Shown one piece after another: positions 50,011-56,780 of a DNA stretch of 64,000 nucleotides. This DNA comes from a virus. The notes under the pieces were generated by a model. It was not told the origin of the DNA, ran no database searches, and saw only the letters and a list, made by a program, of their open reading frames with translations. Position 1 is the first letter of the stretch. Every line of letters begins with the position of its first letter. The DNA is taken from positions 1 through 64,000 of the IMG/VR virus record IMGVR_UViG_3300025011_000038. One strand, 5' to 3'. The position numbers and the translations under genes were made by a program.

Positions 50011-50047
50011 GCAAAAAAAAATAGACAGTCCTTTACCGTAGACTGTC
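50011..50047 (-). terminator. strong leftward terminator
   Basis: Read leftward, GACAGTC pairs with GACTGTC and is followed by TATTTTTTTTT. It is back-to-back with the late-operon terminator, and it ends leftward transcripts that carry no recognisable gene, which is itself evidence for noncoding RNA here. Confidence 0.85.
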
Positions 50048-50252
50048 GTTTCAATTATAATGATGATTTGACTTCGTAACTGATCCAAACTAAAGGCTAA
50101 AATTTTAAGTAGTGTAACACAGACATTGACTATTGCCGCCTACTACAACAGCAACAGCGCACTAACAACAACTATTCATAACAAGGAGGATTCACCTCCC
50201 ATTATAAATTACCGCTACATACCACGCGAAGATATGTTTTACGGCTAGAAAT
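50048..50252 (-). ncRNA. second leftward noncoding transcript
   Basis: Transcription from the promoter at 50253-50281 would yield about 200-240 bases ending at the terminator 50011-50047. It contains CCG...CGG and ACATA/TATGT pairings and a GGAGGTGAATCCTCC hairpin that hides a ribosome-site-like GGAGG. Only frames of 5-10 codons follow. It could also be the downstream part of the transcript that starts at 50716. Confidence 0.45.
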
Positions 50253-50281
50253 ATTATACCACTATGTCGTAGATATTGCAA
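50253..50281 (-). promoter_or_regulatory. leftward sigma-70-type promoter 2
   Basis: On the minus strand TTGCAA (50281-50276), a 17-base spacer, and TATAAT (50258-50253). It shares AGTGGTATAAT with promoter 1, so the two are related. Confidence 0.7.
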
Positions 50282-50316
50282 CTGTATGCGGTAAACAATT
50301 ATCGTTTGCGGTAAAG

Positions 50317-50716
50317 CAAAACTCCCCCAAGTGGAACTCAGGAGAGTTTTGACTGAATGATCTGAATAATACATTAGTCCGTTATTTTATCAGGGCCAAA
50401 GCCACGGCAAGATCATTCTTTCCGACACAAAACCATGGATTAAAGCCATGTTGCAGTAATGTCGGTTAAGCAGACTCCAAGAAGAAGGAACCCACACCTA
50501 TTTAGGGTGCTGCTATCTTTCAGATAACCTTCTTTAAACCTTGCGCTAGCCTGCTTAATATGCGCTTCTTGGATTATTTAATAAGCGGACAGGGATTTGC
50601 ACCCTGCATGATTATACCCAGCCAAGAGTATCTAAAAGACCTCTCGTGATAATCTTACCTCGTAAGCGTCTACATATTCCGCCACCGCTTATTGCATAGT
50701 TCAATTAGTTCCCGCT
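50317..50716 (-). ncRNA. large multi-domain structured noncoding RNA with tRNA-Leu-like 5' domain
   Basis: About 400 bases without a gene form five successive stem domains on the minus strand. D1 (50691-50582) closes with TAAGCGG/CCGCTTA and contains GTGGCGGAATATGTAGACGC, close to the D-arm of bacterial tRNA-Leu, and a T-arm-like CAGGG/CCCTG. It lacks a normal anticodon arm and has a 47-base arm closed by GATTAT/ATAATC. D2 (50572-50477) closes with CCAAGAAG/CTTCTTGG, D3 (50465-50422) with CCGACA/TGTCGG, D4 (50418-50355) with a 9-bp stem, and D5 (50351-50317) is terminator-like. A strong promoter stands just upstream. Size and location in a phage recall ornate RNAs such as ROOL or GOLLD. Confidence 0.6.
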
Positions 50717-50722
50717 TAGAAC

Positions 50723-50751
50723 ATTATACCACTTTCAACGCACAATATCAA
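50723..50751 (-). promoter_or_regulatory. leftward sigma-70-type promoter 1
   Basis: On the minus strand TTGATA (50751-50746), a 17-base spacer, and TATAAT (50728-50723), one mismatch from consensus overall. Transcription would start near 50716 and read the structured region. Confidence 0.85.
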
Positions 50752-50766
50752 TATACGGTATAAATT

Positions 50767-50780
50767 TACCGAATGGGGTA
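50767..50780. promoter_or_regulatory. TACC-N6-GGTA operator
   Basis: TACCGAATGGGGTA, followed by TAAAAG (TATAAA from 50779). It lies between the leftward RNA promoter and the rightward promoter at 50789, so it could control either. Confidence 0.5.
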
Positions 50781-50788
50781 TAAAAGTA

Positions 50789-50817
50789 TTTACTTAGCAA
50801 TATAACTATTGTATAAT
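50789..50817 (+). promoter_or_regulatory. rightward promoter of small-gene operon
   Basis: TTTACT, a 17-base spacer, and TATAAT (50812-50817), followed by the AGGAGGTG ribosome site of the RHH gene. Confidence 0.65.
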
Positions 50818-50834
50818 ATTATAGGAGGTGCAAA

Positions 50835-50972
50835 ATGAAAAAATCAGTAACATATACCATTGACGAGGAAGTTATCGAGAGATTAAAAAAACTCTCGGAT
50901 AAAACACTAATACCTCAGACTAGACTTGTTCAAAAGGCTATTGAGGAATTATTGAAAAGGGAGGAAAGTTAA
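50835..50972 (+). CDS. ribbon-helix-helix DNA-binding protein
   Basis: A 45-residue protein (MKKSVTYTIDEEVIERLKKL, then SDKTLIPQTRLVQKAIEELL), a clear CopG/Arc-type RHH. AGGAGGTG precedes the ATG. As first gene of the operon it may repress it through the nearby dyad. Confidence 0.65.
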   Translation: MKKSVTYTIDEEVIERLKKLSDKTLIPQTRLVQKAIEELLKREES

Positions 50973-51281
50973 TTGAGTAAATGCCAAACATGCGAATACT
51001 ATCGTTATTCTGCCGGAGTTTCGCGGTCAATATCAGAAAAACTAGGCAAACAGTTTCCAACAAGTCCAACAAACTACTGCGATTATGCAAACATTTCTTG
51101 GCCTAGAAATTCTGCTAAAGTTATAAAGCCAAGAGGCACTAAGTGTGACTATAAATTAAAATATATGCGCTGCGATGCTTGTGGAAAGGTCTTAAGAAAG
51201 GGTTCCGATGCGTGGATGATACTAACATCAAAGTCATATATCTGTAATGGTTGCGGAGGAAGGAAGGAGGAAACCAATTGA
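50973..51281 (+). CDS. Cys-rich protein with two metal sites
   Basis: A 102-residue protein from a TTG directly after the previous stop (MSKCQTCEYYRYSAG). CQTC...C...C in the first half and CDACGK...CNGCGG in the second suggest two zinc sites. GGGAGG precedes it. Function unknown. Confidence 0.5.
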   Translation: MSKCQTCEYYRYSAGVSRSISEKLGKQFPTSPTNYCDYANISWPRNSAKVIKPRGTKCDYKLKYMRCDACGKVLRKGSDAWMILTSKSYICNGCGGRKEETN

Positions 51282-51601
51282 GAGTACATGAACCCAAAAT
51301 ATGCGTTAAATGCGGAAATGAGTATGTGCCGACTAGCGGACCGCAAAAGTTTTGTCTTAACTGTAAACCTCCTAGTTGCGAGGGATGCGAGAGAATTGAA
51401 TTAGCTGTAGAAGTGGAACGCAGGGCAGTTAATGATCTAGTTACAAACACCCATAACTTTTTAAAATTAGTGCCTTGCATATCAAGAACCGTCTATCCTG
51501 ATCAATGTATTGAGTGTAAGAATGTTTGTGAGTGGTATATAGCTATGGTTGATGTTACTGAGATTCTAGGTAAGTATTCTCGAAATAAGAAGGATGGATA
51601 A
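51278..51601 (+). CDS. zinc-ribbon protein
   Basis: A 107-residue protein from a TTG overlapping the previous stop as TTGA (MRVHEPKICVKCGNEYVP). Cys pairs CVKC, CLNC, CEGC and a later CIECKNVC. AAGGAGGAAACC precedes the start. No family recognised. Confidence 0.5.
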   Translation: MRVHEPKICVKCGNEYVPTSGPQKFCLNCKPPSCEGCERIELAVEVERRAVNDLVTNTHNFLKLVPCISRTVYPDQCIECKNVCEWYIAMVDVTEILGKYSRNKKDG

Positions 51602-51603
51602 CT

Positions 51604-51810
51604 ATGGTGTATGGATGCAGTTTCAATCTCTTTTTCAAAGACAACAAAGAAATATCGAACCAAGAAAAAATTGATAAATTAAAGAGTTATTCTGTAGGTG
51701 ATATGTTAACTCTTTTAAGAAACATAGAAGAATCACCATATAAATATGAAAAAGAAATTATAAATGGTGTGTATTCGTGTTTATTCGATAAAGGTATAGT
51801 TTGTATATAA
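51604..51810 (+). CDS. small protein of unknown function
   Basis: A 68-residue protein (MVYGCSFNLFFKDNKEI), helical centre (KLKSYSVGDMLTLLRNI). The ribosome site is weak, with a 2-base gap to the preceding gene. No family recognised. Confidence 0.45.
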   Translation: MVYGCSFNLFFKDNKEISNQEKIDKLKSYSVGDMLTLLRNIEESPYKYEKEIINGVYSCLFDKGIVCI

Positions 51811-51831
51811 TTAAGAAGGAGGTAAACTAAC

Positions 51832-51999
51832 TTGTCACCATTTACAACAATTGCAGTAATATGGGTAGGTGTGAGTGCTTGCGTTGGTGCTGGACTATAT
51901 CTAACGCATAACGCTAACTGTCTATGGGCGTTTATAATACCTGCGCTTATTGGAGTTACTAGCGGAGGGAAGGACACAAAAGAGGAGGATAACCAATGA
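51832..51999 (+). CDS. two-span membrane protein, 55 residues
   Basis: From a TTG after AGGAGGTAAACTAAC (MSPFTTIAVIWVGVSACVG). Two hydrophobic segments and an acidic tail. Its stop overlaps the next ATG as ATGA. Confidence 0.5.
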   Translation: MSPFTTIAVIWVGVSACVGAGLYLTHNANCLWAFIIPALIGVTSGGKDTKEEDNQ

Positions 52000-52211
52000 A
52001 AATATACGAATACATGTTTGTTCATCATAACAATCTTGGTGTAGGAAGAATTATGGTACACAGAACTAAAGAAATTTCATCTCACGATGAATTGCCTGAT
52101 TTGGATAAATTTGTTTTAGATAATTTGAAAGATAAAAATATTAAACAGCTTGTCGTAACCGATTTTAAACTGCTCCGTATCTATAATGATGGCAAGGAGA
52201 TAAGCCAATGA
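51996..52211 (+). CDS. small protein of unknown function
   Basis: A 71-residue alpha/beta protein (MKIYEYMFVHHNNLGVG). It overlaps both neighbours as ATGA, so three genes are coupled. AGAGGAGG lies upstream. Confidence 0.5.
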   Translation: MKIYEYMFVHHNNLGVGRIMVHRTKEISSHDELPDLDKFVLDNLKDKNIKQLVVTDFKLLRIYNDGKEISQ

Positions 52212-52285
52212 AAGAACTTTTAGTGGAGTGTCTTATCTCCGGCATACTATCTATGCTTATCTATGCTTCGATACGTAATAAGTAA
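52208..52285 (+). CDS. single-span membrane micro-peptide
   Basis: A 25-residue peptide (MKELLVECLISGILSMLIYA) starting in an ATGA overlap, with AAGGAG upstream. One transmembrane helix and a basic tail. Confidence 0.45.
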   Translation: MKELLVECLISGILSMLIYASIRNK

Positions 52286-52310
52286 AAATATTGGCAAGGA
52301 GGATAATTAA

Positions 52311-52430
52311 ATGGGTAAATGTAAAGATTGTGGCGCGGAAACAAAATGCAATGTATGGACCGAGGAATACTTTCAATGTCGTGATTGTGCCGAGAAGGAA
52401 ATGTTGGAGATCGAGAAGGATTGCGAATAG
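52311..52430 (+). CDS. zinc-finger micro-protein
   Basis: A 39-residue protein (MGKCKDCGAETKCNVWTEEY) with CKDC and CRDC pairs, then an acidic helix. AAGGAGG precedes the ATG. One zinc site is predicted. Confidence 0.55.
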   Translation: MGKCKDCGAETKCNVWTEEYFQCRDCAEKEMLEIEKDCE

Positions 52431-52445
52431 GGGGTAAATAATACC

Positions 52446-52625
52446 TTGTATACGAAGCAAAAAGTAACACCATCCGATATACGCAAACTCAAAAGACTTC
52501 TTTTCTGCAATAAGATACTTAACTTTATATACTGGAAAATATTATCTAGTCCATATTATTATGTGACGCGAAAGATAGAAAGCAATAGAAAGTTATATTG
52601 GGATATTTTGGGTAAATATAAGTAG
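52446..52625 (+). CDS. basic small protein
   Basis: A 59-residue protein from a TTG (MYTKQKVTPSDIRKLKRLLF) after GGGGGT. Basic, helical and aromatic-rich; it could bind nucleic acid or a membrane surface. No family recognised. Confidence 0.4.
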   Translation: MYTKQKVTPSDIRKLKRLLFCNKILNFIYWKILSSPYYYVTRKIESNRKLYWDILGKYK

Positions 52626-52635
52626 GAGGTAAACC

Positions 52636-53031
52636 ATGAAACAAAGGCTTGAACCATCCGACCTTGCACAGCTAACCGATAAGCAGAAGGATAGACTGAG
52701 GGAGTTGTGGCAACCAGAGAAAAGGGATTTCGTTTTGTGCAATGATACCAGAGAGGTTATTGTGTCTCGTTGCGATAGCGATAAAATTTATTTATTTATT
52801 TACGGTGGGTATATTTTAGAAGTTAAGCATTGCTTACCACTTTTAAGTATAGGTCAGATGATTGAGATATTAAAAGAAAAAAGAATAATAATGTGGCAAG
52901 GCTGGGGAAATCATTTAAGTTTATGGAATGTTGAGAAATTAATACTTAATAGCGATAAAGCATTTGAATTGGTAGGTAAGGGTGGTGAACTCTGTGACGC
53001 ACTCTGGCAAGCAGTCAAGGAAATACTCTAA
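52636..53031 (+). CDS. protein of unknown function
   Basis: A 131-residue protein (MKQRLEPSDLAQLTDKQ). A basic N-terminus (KQKDRLRELWQPEKRD) precedes an alpha/beta body with LLSIGQMIEILKEK. AGGAGGT precedes the ATG. Similar proteins occur in Firmicute phages without known role. Confidence 0.5.
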   Translation: MKQRLEPSDLAQLTDKQKDRLRELWQPEKRDFVLCNDTREVIVSRCDSDKIYLFIYGGYILEVKHCLPLLSIGQMIEILKEKRIIMWQGWGNHLSLWNVEKLILNSDKAFELVGKGGELCDALWQAVKEIL

Positions 53032-53147
53032 TGCCCTTCGACTACGCTAAACATTGCGAACATGAATTATGCCTCGGTTGCGGTAGGAAGTTAACTGCTG
53101 CGGAGAGGTTAGAGGGATATTGTGATAAATGTAAAGGAGATTGTTGA
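53031..53147 (+). CDS. zinc-ribbon micro-protein
   Basis: A 38-residue protein (MPFDYAKHCEHELCLGCGRK) with CLGC and CDKC plus CEHELC. Its ATG overlaps the previous stop as TAATG. Confidence 0.5.
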   Translation: MPFDYAKHCEHELCLGCGRKLTAAERLEGYCDKCKGDC

Positions 53148-53149
53148 TT

Positions 53150-53650
53150 TTGAAATTTAAAGTAACTCGTACTGACGGTAAAGATAATGGTAATGAAAAA
53201 TATCTTATTGTAAACACAAAAGAACCATATGCAGGACTGGTTGCCGATTTAATTGAAAGCGAAGAAAGATGCAAGAATACATGGGAGCATGGCGAAGATA
53301 AATCCATGAGAAGTATTATGGGTATTTGTGGAATAAATAAAATGCCTAAACTATCAATACCTATGATGGTAAAAAAGGCATGGCATAACCATAGGATATT
53401 AAAAGGTTTTTTATTTGACAGGGCACATTTCCCTACAGACATTGCATTAATTCACAGTGAAGTCTCGAAAGCATTAGAAGCACATAGAAAGGAGGAAGGC
53501 AAGGAAAGAATTTCAGAAGAATTGGCCGATGTTATACTTCGTGTTGCCGTTGTATGCGGAGATATGGAAATCGACATTGAAGATGCCATACTAAGAAAAA
53601 TGGCTAAAAATTCAGAGCTTCCTTATAAGCATGGAGGAAAATTATACTAA
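53150..53650 (+). CDS. MazG-like NTP pyrophosphohydrolase domain protein
   Basis: A 166-residue protein from TTG at 53150, after AAGGAGA. The C-terminal half (ALIHSEVSKALEAHRKEEGKERISEELADVILRVAVVCGDMEID) has the all-alpha NTP-PPase pattern with the E..E / E..D metal-binding acids. Such enzymes clean nucleotide pools or hydrolyse alarmones. The N-terminal 70 residues are an extra domain. Last gene of the rightward operon. Confidence 0.7.
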   Translation: MKFKVTRTDGKDNGNEKYLIVNTKEPYAGLVADLIESEERCKNTWEHGEDKSMRSIMGICGINKMPKLSIPMMVKKAWHNHRILKGFLFDRAHFPTDIALIHSEVSKALEAHRKEEGKERISEELADVILRVAVVCGDMEIDIEDAILRKMAKNSELPYKHGGKLY

Positions 53651-53762
53651 CTAATCACGCTTCAACCTACCGTAAGCAGGAAAAACCCTACCGCACGTAG
53701 AATATAACAATATCACGGATTATCTTGCTGGCACAAAATAATCCTAGTATACTACTCCACTA

Positions 53763-53798
53763 AACGGCACAGTAAACCACGGTCTGTGCTGTTTTTTG
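53763..53798 (+). terminator. rightward terminator
   Basis: AACGGCACAG pairs with CTGTGCTGTT (one wobble) and is followed by TTTT. Confidence 0.75.
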
Positions 53799-53811
53799 TG
53801 TAATAAAATAA

Positions 53812-53830
53812 CCGGGGCGATTAACCCCGG
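53812..53830 (-). terminator. leftward terminator
   Basis: CCGGGG / CCCCGG stem; leftward it runs into TTATTTTATT. It ends the long metabolism operon. Confidence 0.75.
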
Positions 53831-53836
53831 CATGTT

Positions 53837-54025
53837 CTATCGTCTAGTAGCGTACTTCTTGCCGTTCTTCTTCGGAACCAAGCACGATGCCATTCTGAAC
53901 ATAGAAACGTCCTGCTTAAAGTAGATTGAATTTCCGTCAAGGCAGGTTATCTCTCTTGCCTTACCACCATCAACATGGCTGTTCATGCACCTTTCGCAGA
54001 TGCGCGGAGTTCCGATATAACTCAT
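53837..54025 (-). CDS. small Cys-containing protein
   Basis: A 62-residue protein (MSYIGTPRICERCMNSH) with CERC and two later Cys (C near 29 and 48), possibly one metal site, and a basic tail. Last gene of the leftward operon. Confidence 0.5.
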   Translation of the reverse strand: MSYIGTPRICERCMNSHVDGGKAREITCLDGNSIYFKQDVSMFRMASCLVPKKNGKKYATRR

Positions 54026-54029
54026 TTAA

Positions 54030-54200
54030 TCACCCTTTCTTCTTTACCTTTGCCTTAGTCTCAGTAAACTTCGGAGGGTCTTTTATCTCTCTCCACCATT
54101 CTGGCACTAGAACCCATTTACCATTTACTGTTTTATAGTCTAGTGGGTTGGTGTCGCTTATTTTAAGAGGATTTGGTCCTATTACATCTTCTCTAAGCAT
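54030..54200 (-). CDS. small protein of unknown function
   Basis: A 56-residue protein from ATG at 54200 (MLREDVIGPNPLKISDT), after GGGGAG. A GTG at 54224 is possible. It contains WVLVPEWWREIKDPPKF and a Lys-rich tail. It overlaps the previous gene's end. Confidence 0.45.
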   Translation of the reverse strand: MLREDVIGPNPLKISDTNPLDYKTVNGKWVLVPEWWREIKDPPKFTETKAKVKKKG

Positions 54201-54571
54201 TGTCTTTTTCTCTCCCCTGACCACAAATTTGCCCTTGTCGTATGCCTATCGCGCCTAAACTTTACGGCTGATTTATTTAGTTTGCGTGAGTTATCTTGAT
54301 ATTCAGTCTTTCTCCATAGCGGTAAGTTTTCTTCATAAGGGTATATGGACGGATCATATTCACGCAAATTATCTATGAGACTAAATATTTTGCATAATTC
54401 TTCTTGCTCACTCATATAATCAACAAACATTTTAAGATGTTCCTGTACTTCTGGAGGCAATTGAGATACAAGAATAGCACCATGCCTAATATATTCCGGC
54501 AGTTCCGCTATCTCTATATATTCCTTATGCCAATGGTCAGTAGGTTCTTCACTTCTTATTTCAATATACAA
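54182..54571 (-). CDS. protein of unknown function
   Basis: A 129-residue protein (MYIEIRSEEPTDHWHKE), helical with a basic C-terminus (KFRRDRHTTRANLWSGERKR). No family recognised. Confidence 0.45.
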   Translation of the reverse strand: MYIEIRSEEPTDHWHKEYIEIAELPEYIRHGAILVSQLPPEVQEHLKMFVDYMSEQEELCKIFSLIDNLREYDPSIYPYEENLPLWRKTEYQDNSRKLNKSAVKFRRDRHTTRANLWSGERKRQCLEKM

Positions 54572-54573
54572 GT

Positions 54574-54765
54574 TTAATCCCCCTTAATCAAATAAGGTCT
54601 AACTTTCCGCAAAATCAAATATTGCGGAATATGTCCCAATTCATCATAGATAAAATTCATCCTAGTAGAATTATCCTTCATACCTGCCAACTTGTCCCTA
54701 TTAACATTGCAGAAGATAGTAAACTCGTCGGTTAGTTGACGTTCCATACTCTTTGTTAACTTCAT
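54574..54765 (-). CDS. small helical protein
   Basis: A 63-residue protein (MKLTKSMERQLTDEFTI). Its ATG overlaps the RuvC-like gene's stop as TAATG, suggesting coupling. No family recognised. Confidence 0.5.
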   Translation of the reverse strand: MKLTKSMERQLTDEFTIFCNVNRDKLAGMKDNSTRMNFIYDELGHIPQYLILRKVRPYLIKGD

Positions 54766-55295
54766 TATTCAACCTTCTTCTTAATCTTCTTCTTGACCTC
54801 CGACTTGCCATGCAGAGCGTCAATGACTTCCTGCTGATATGCCGTTAAACCGTCTATATTTCCCATATAAGCTAGTCCGATATACACAAGTACCGCAGCG
54901 TCAGTTTCATCGTTTGTAGGACATTCTATGCCCCATTTCTTATATGCGGCGACTGCTATTTGCTCTTTACTTGCGCTGCCGTTTCCTGTTGCAAATTTTT
55001 TTAATTGTTTAGGTGCTACTTCCAAAAGATTTAGTTCGTATTCGGCAAACGTAACACGAAGGACACCGCCCAATTCACCCACTTGATGCGCTTGATTAGG
55101 TGAAGCATAGGAATATCCTTCAATTAAAACTAAGTCGGCACCGAATAAATCATTCATAACTTCCTGCCGTATTTCTATTAGTCGGTCAACTCCGAACTTC
55201 TTGCTTTTAATGCTCCTTGTGGTGCATCCTGCAGGTAAAATATTTTTAGCTATTCCGGTACTCGTCAAACTAGCGTCTATACCAACGATTTTTAT
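54765..55295 (-). CDS. RuvC-like Holliday-junction resolvase; ATA start
   Basis: A 176-residue RNase H-fold nuclease. The first catalytic Asp is in MKIVGIDASLTSTGIA, the Glu in LVLIEGYSY, and a pair of acids in NDETDAAVL. To include the first Asp, translation must begin at ATA (55295-55293), which overlaps the upstream stop as ATAA, mirroring ATGA couplings elsewhere; GGTGAG lies just upstream. The TTG at 55268 would delete the catalytic strand. It resolves branched phage DNA. The Lys-rich C-terminus may bind DNA. Confidence 0.75.
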   Translation of the reverse strand: MKIVGIDASLTSTGIAKNILPAGCTTRSIKSKKFGVDRLIEIRQEVMNDLFGADLVLIEGYSYASPNQAHQVGELGGVLRVTFAEYELNLLEVAPKQLKKFATGNGSASKEQIAVAAYKKWGIECPTNDETDAAVLVYIGLAYMGNIDGLTAYQQEVIDALHGKSEVKKKIKKKVE

Positions 55296-55480
55296 TTTTG
55301 CTCACCGCCCAACCATTGCTCGATATGTCTAACACAGTCACTGATACATTCATTAGTTGAAGCATAAACGCAAAAACTTCTTTCCCTTAACTTCTCGGCA
55401 ATCCTCCGGCGTTCTTCCTTCGCCCCATCCTGCTTAATTCTCTCAACAAGTGCGGATAGTTCTTCTTTATAGTCGCTCAC
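55292..55480 (-). CDS. small helical protein
   Basis: A 62-residue protein from a GTG (MSDYKEELSALVERIKQ) after GGGGGAATATT. Coiled-coil N-terminus; three Cys and His at the end. Its TAA overlaps the ATA start of the RuvC-like gene. Confidence 0.5.
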   Translation of the reverse strand: MSDYKEELSALVERIKQDGAKEERRRIAEKLRERSFCVYASTNECISDCVRHIEQWLGGEQK

Positions 55481-55491
55481 AATATTCCCCC

Positions 55492-55611
55492 TCAACACCC
55501 ACTAATATCCACAAATCCACACCTCGCCCACTTCGGATGATCCATATTCGGTTCAAAATGTCGGCAAGGCTTAAATAAACCGTTCTTACACAGACAATTC
55601 TTCTCCTTCAC
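55492..55611 (-). CDS. Cys-rich micro-protein
   Basis: A 39-residue protein from a GTG (MKEKNCLCKNGLFKPCRHF) with GGGGTGG upstream. CLC...C...C...C suggests a zinc site. A GGATGGT/ACCATCC hairpin lies between it and the previous gene (about 55635-55660). Confidence 0.5.
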   Translation of the reverse strand: MKEKNCLCKNGLFKPCRHFEPNMDHPKWARCGFVDISGC

Positions 55612-55690
55612 TCTGCCCACCCCAACTTGCCGGGATGGTACTCAGACAAGCACCATCCGACATGAGGAGTTTTTCTTTTCTTCCGCTTTC

Positions 55691-56023
55691 TCACCGGCAA
55701 GCACCGCATTTTTTAAGGTACTGCCATACCCTATCAGCGTTCATTCCGTAGTCCTCAGCAATTGCTCTATGAGATTTTCCCTTATCGTGCAAGGTAAGAA
55801 TCAACCGCTTTCGGTAGTCAGATAACTTAAAATGCTCGGTTAGACTACCACCATTGCCGTATTCGCAGGCATAGTTATTTAGAAATTCGTTTATGTTAAC
55901 GGTTAACCCTGCCTGTTTTGCCTTGCGGTCATTGGTGAGCAGACAGCGCATGAAGTGTTCTGCTTTTACCTGTTGCTCTGCGGTGAGGACTTTTTTATAT
56001 GATGTGCTGTTTGTGTTTGCCAT
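55691..56023 (-). CDS. HTH-domain protein
   Basis: A 110-residue protein (MANTNSTSYKKVLTAEQ). The C-terminal part LILTLHDKGKSHRAIAEDYGMNADRVWQYLKKCG is a classic resolvase/sigma-type helix-turn-helix. Probable DNA-binding regulator in the metabolism operon. Confidence 0.6.
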   Translation of the reverse strand: MANTNSTSYKKVLTAEQQVKAEHFMRCLLTNDRKAKQAGLTVNINEFLNNYACEYGNGGSLTEHFKLSDYRKRLILTLHDKGKSHRAIAEDYGMNADRVWQYLKKCGACR

Positions 56024-56034
56024 AAAATCAACTC

Positions 56035-56286
56035 CTAGTCAATAATCGTTATCTGAATTTTATCGGCAGGGATTATTTCTTTGATTACACTTTGAATACT
56101 ATCAAGCAGTTCGTCTATAGAATCGTATTTATAAGTTGTTGCTCCGAGTCTTGTTGCTGAAACAAGTAAATATTTACTATCTAAGCGACATATAAAGTAT
56201 ATTTCATTTTCACTGAATACAATTAAATCCCCTACTCCTGGCTCATGCACCTTTGATGCAACTCTAATATCTATAACAACAGCCAT
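56035..56286 (-). CDS. protein of unknown function
   Basis: An 83-residue protein from ATG at 56286 (MAVVIDIRVASKVHEPG), after GGAGGTAGAG. Beta-rich, with a terminal AIDKIQITIID-like strand. No family recognised. Confidence 0.5.
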   Translation of the reverse strand: MAVVIDIRVASKVHEPGVGDLIVFSENEIYFICRLDSKYLLVSATRLGATTYKYDSIDELLDSIQSVIKEIIPADKIQITIID

Positions 56287-56291
56287 TTTCT

Positions 56292-56780
56292 CTACCTCCA
56301 CAACTCCGTAATATTTACATACTCATTGCCCCGTTTCTGCCAAACCTGCTGATTTGCGCTGCCCCGAAATTTAAGTCCAATATCCCGCTGCGCCAAGATA
56401 AACGGACCATCCACAACATACTCAACGTGTCTGAGCATCATTAGTATAGCTGGAGTCATAACATATCCCGTATACAGCATAATATTAATGTCAGGACGTT
56501 CTCTTACAATCAACTCGTTAACGGCGTTCACATCGTCTATCTGGTCCATTGGTTCTCCCCCAGACCATGTAATACCTGTGAGTAGTGGATCGTCCTCTAA
56601 ATGTCCTAATATGATGCTTGCCAACGCTTTCGGACTAATGCAATACCCGGCATTTCTGTCGTGAGTTTGCGGATTGTGGCAACCTTCGCATCCGTGACCG
56701 CAGCCTTGAACGTATATTGGTATTCTCAATCCGGGACCATTAACTATACTTGCCTCTGTCTGTATCGCGTTTATTTTCAA
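56292..56780 (-). CDS. nrdG: anaerobic ribonucleotide reductase activating enzyme
   Basis: A 162-residue radical-SAM enzyme. CGHGCEGC gives the CxxxCxxC motif (Cys27, 31, 34) for the 4Fe-4S cluster, followed by GITWSGGEPM. NrdG uses SAM to place a glycyl radical on NrdD. The TTG at 56780 (MKINAIQTEASIVNGPG) is preferred, 8 bases after GGAGG. NrdD is not in this window, so it must be elsewhere in the phage or in the host. Confidence 0.85.
   Translation of the reverse strand: MKINAIQTEASIVNGPGLRIPIYVQGCGHGCEGCHNPQTHDRNAGYCISPKALASIILGHLEDDPLLTGITWSGGEPMDQIDDVNAVNELIVRERPDINIMLYTGYVMTPAILMMLRHVEYVVDGPFILAQRDIGLKFRGSANQQVWQKRGNEYVNITELWR

Noticed and set aside
50582-50691. Ordinary tRNA-Leu gene
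   Set aside because: Acceptor, D-arm and T-arm resemble tRNA-Leu, but the anticodon region is only CTTAC-GAG-GTAAG with a 3-base loop, the T-loop is TGCAAAT rather than TTCRANT, and a 47-base extra arm is present. I treat it as a tRNA-like domain of a larger RNA.
53675-53715. Further TACC-type operators at 53677 and 53697
   Set aside because: Two TACCG half-sites are present but neither has a matching GGTA at the right spacing.
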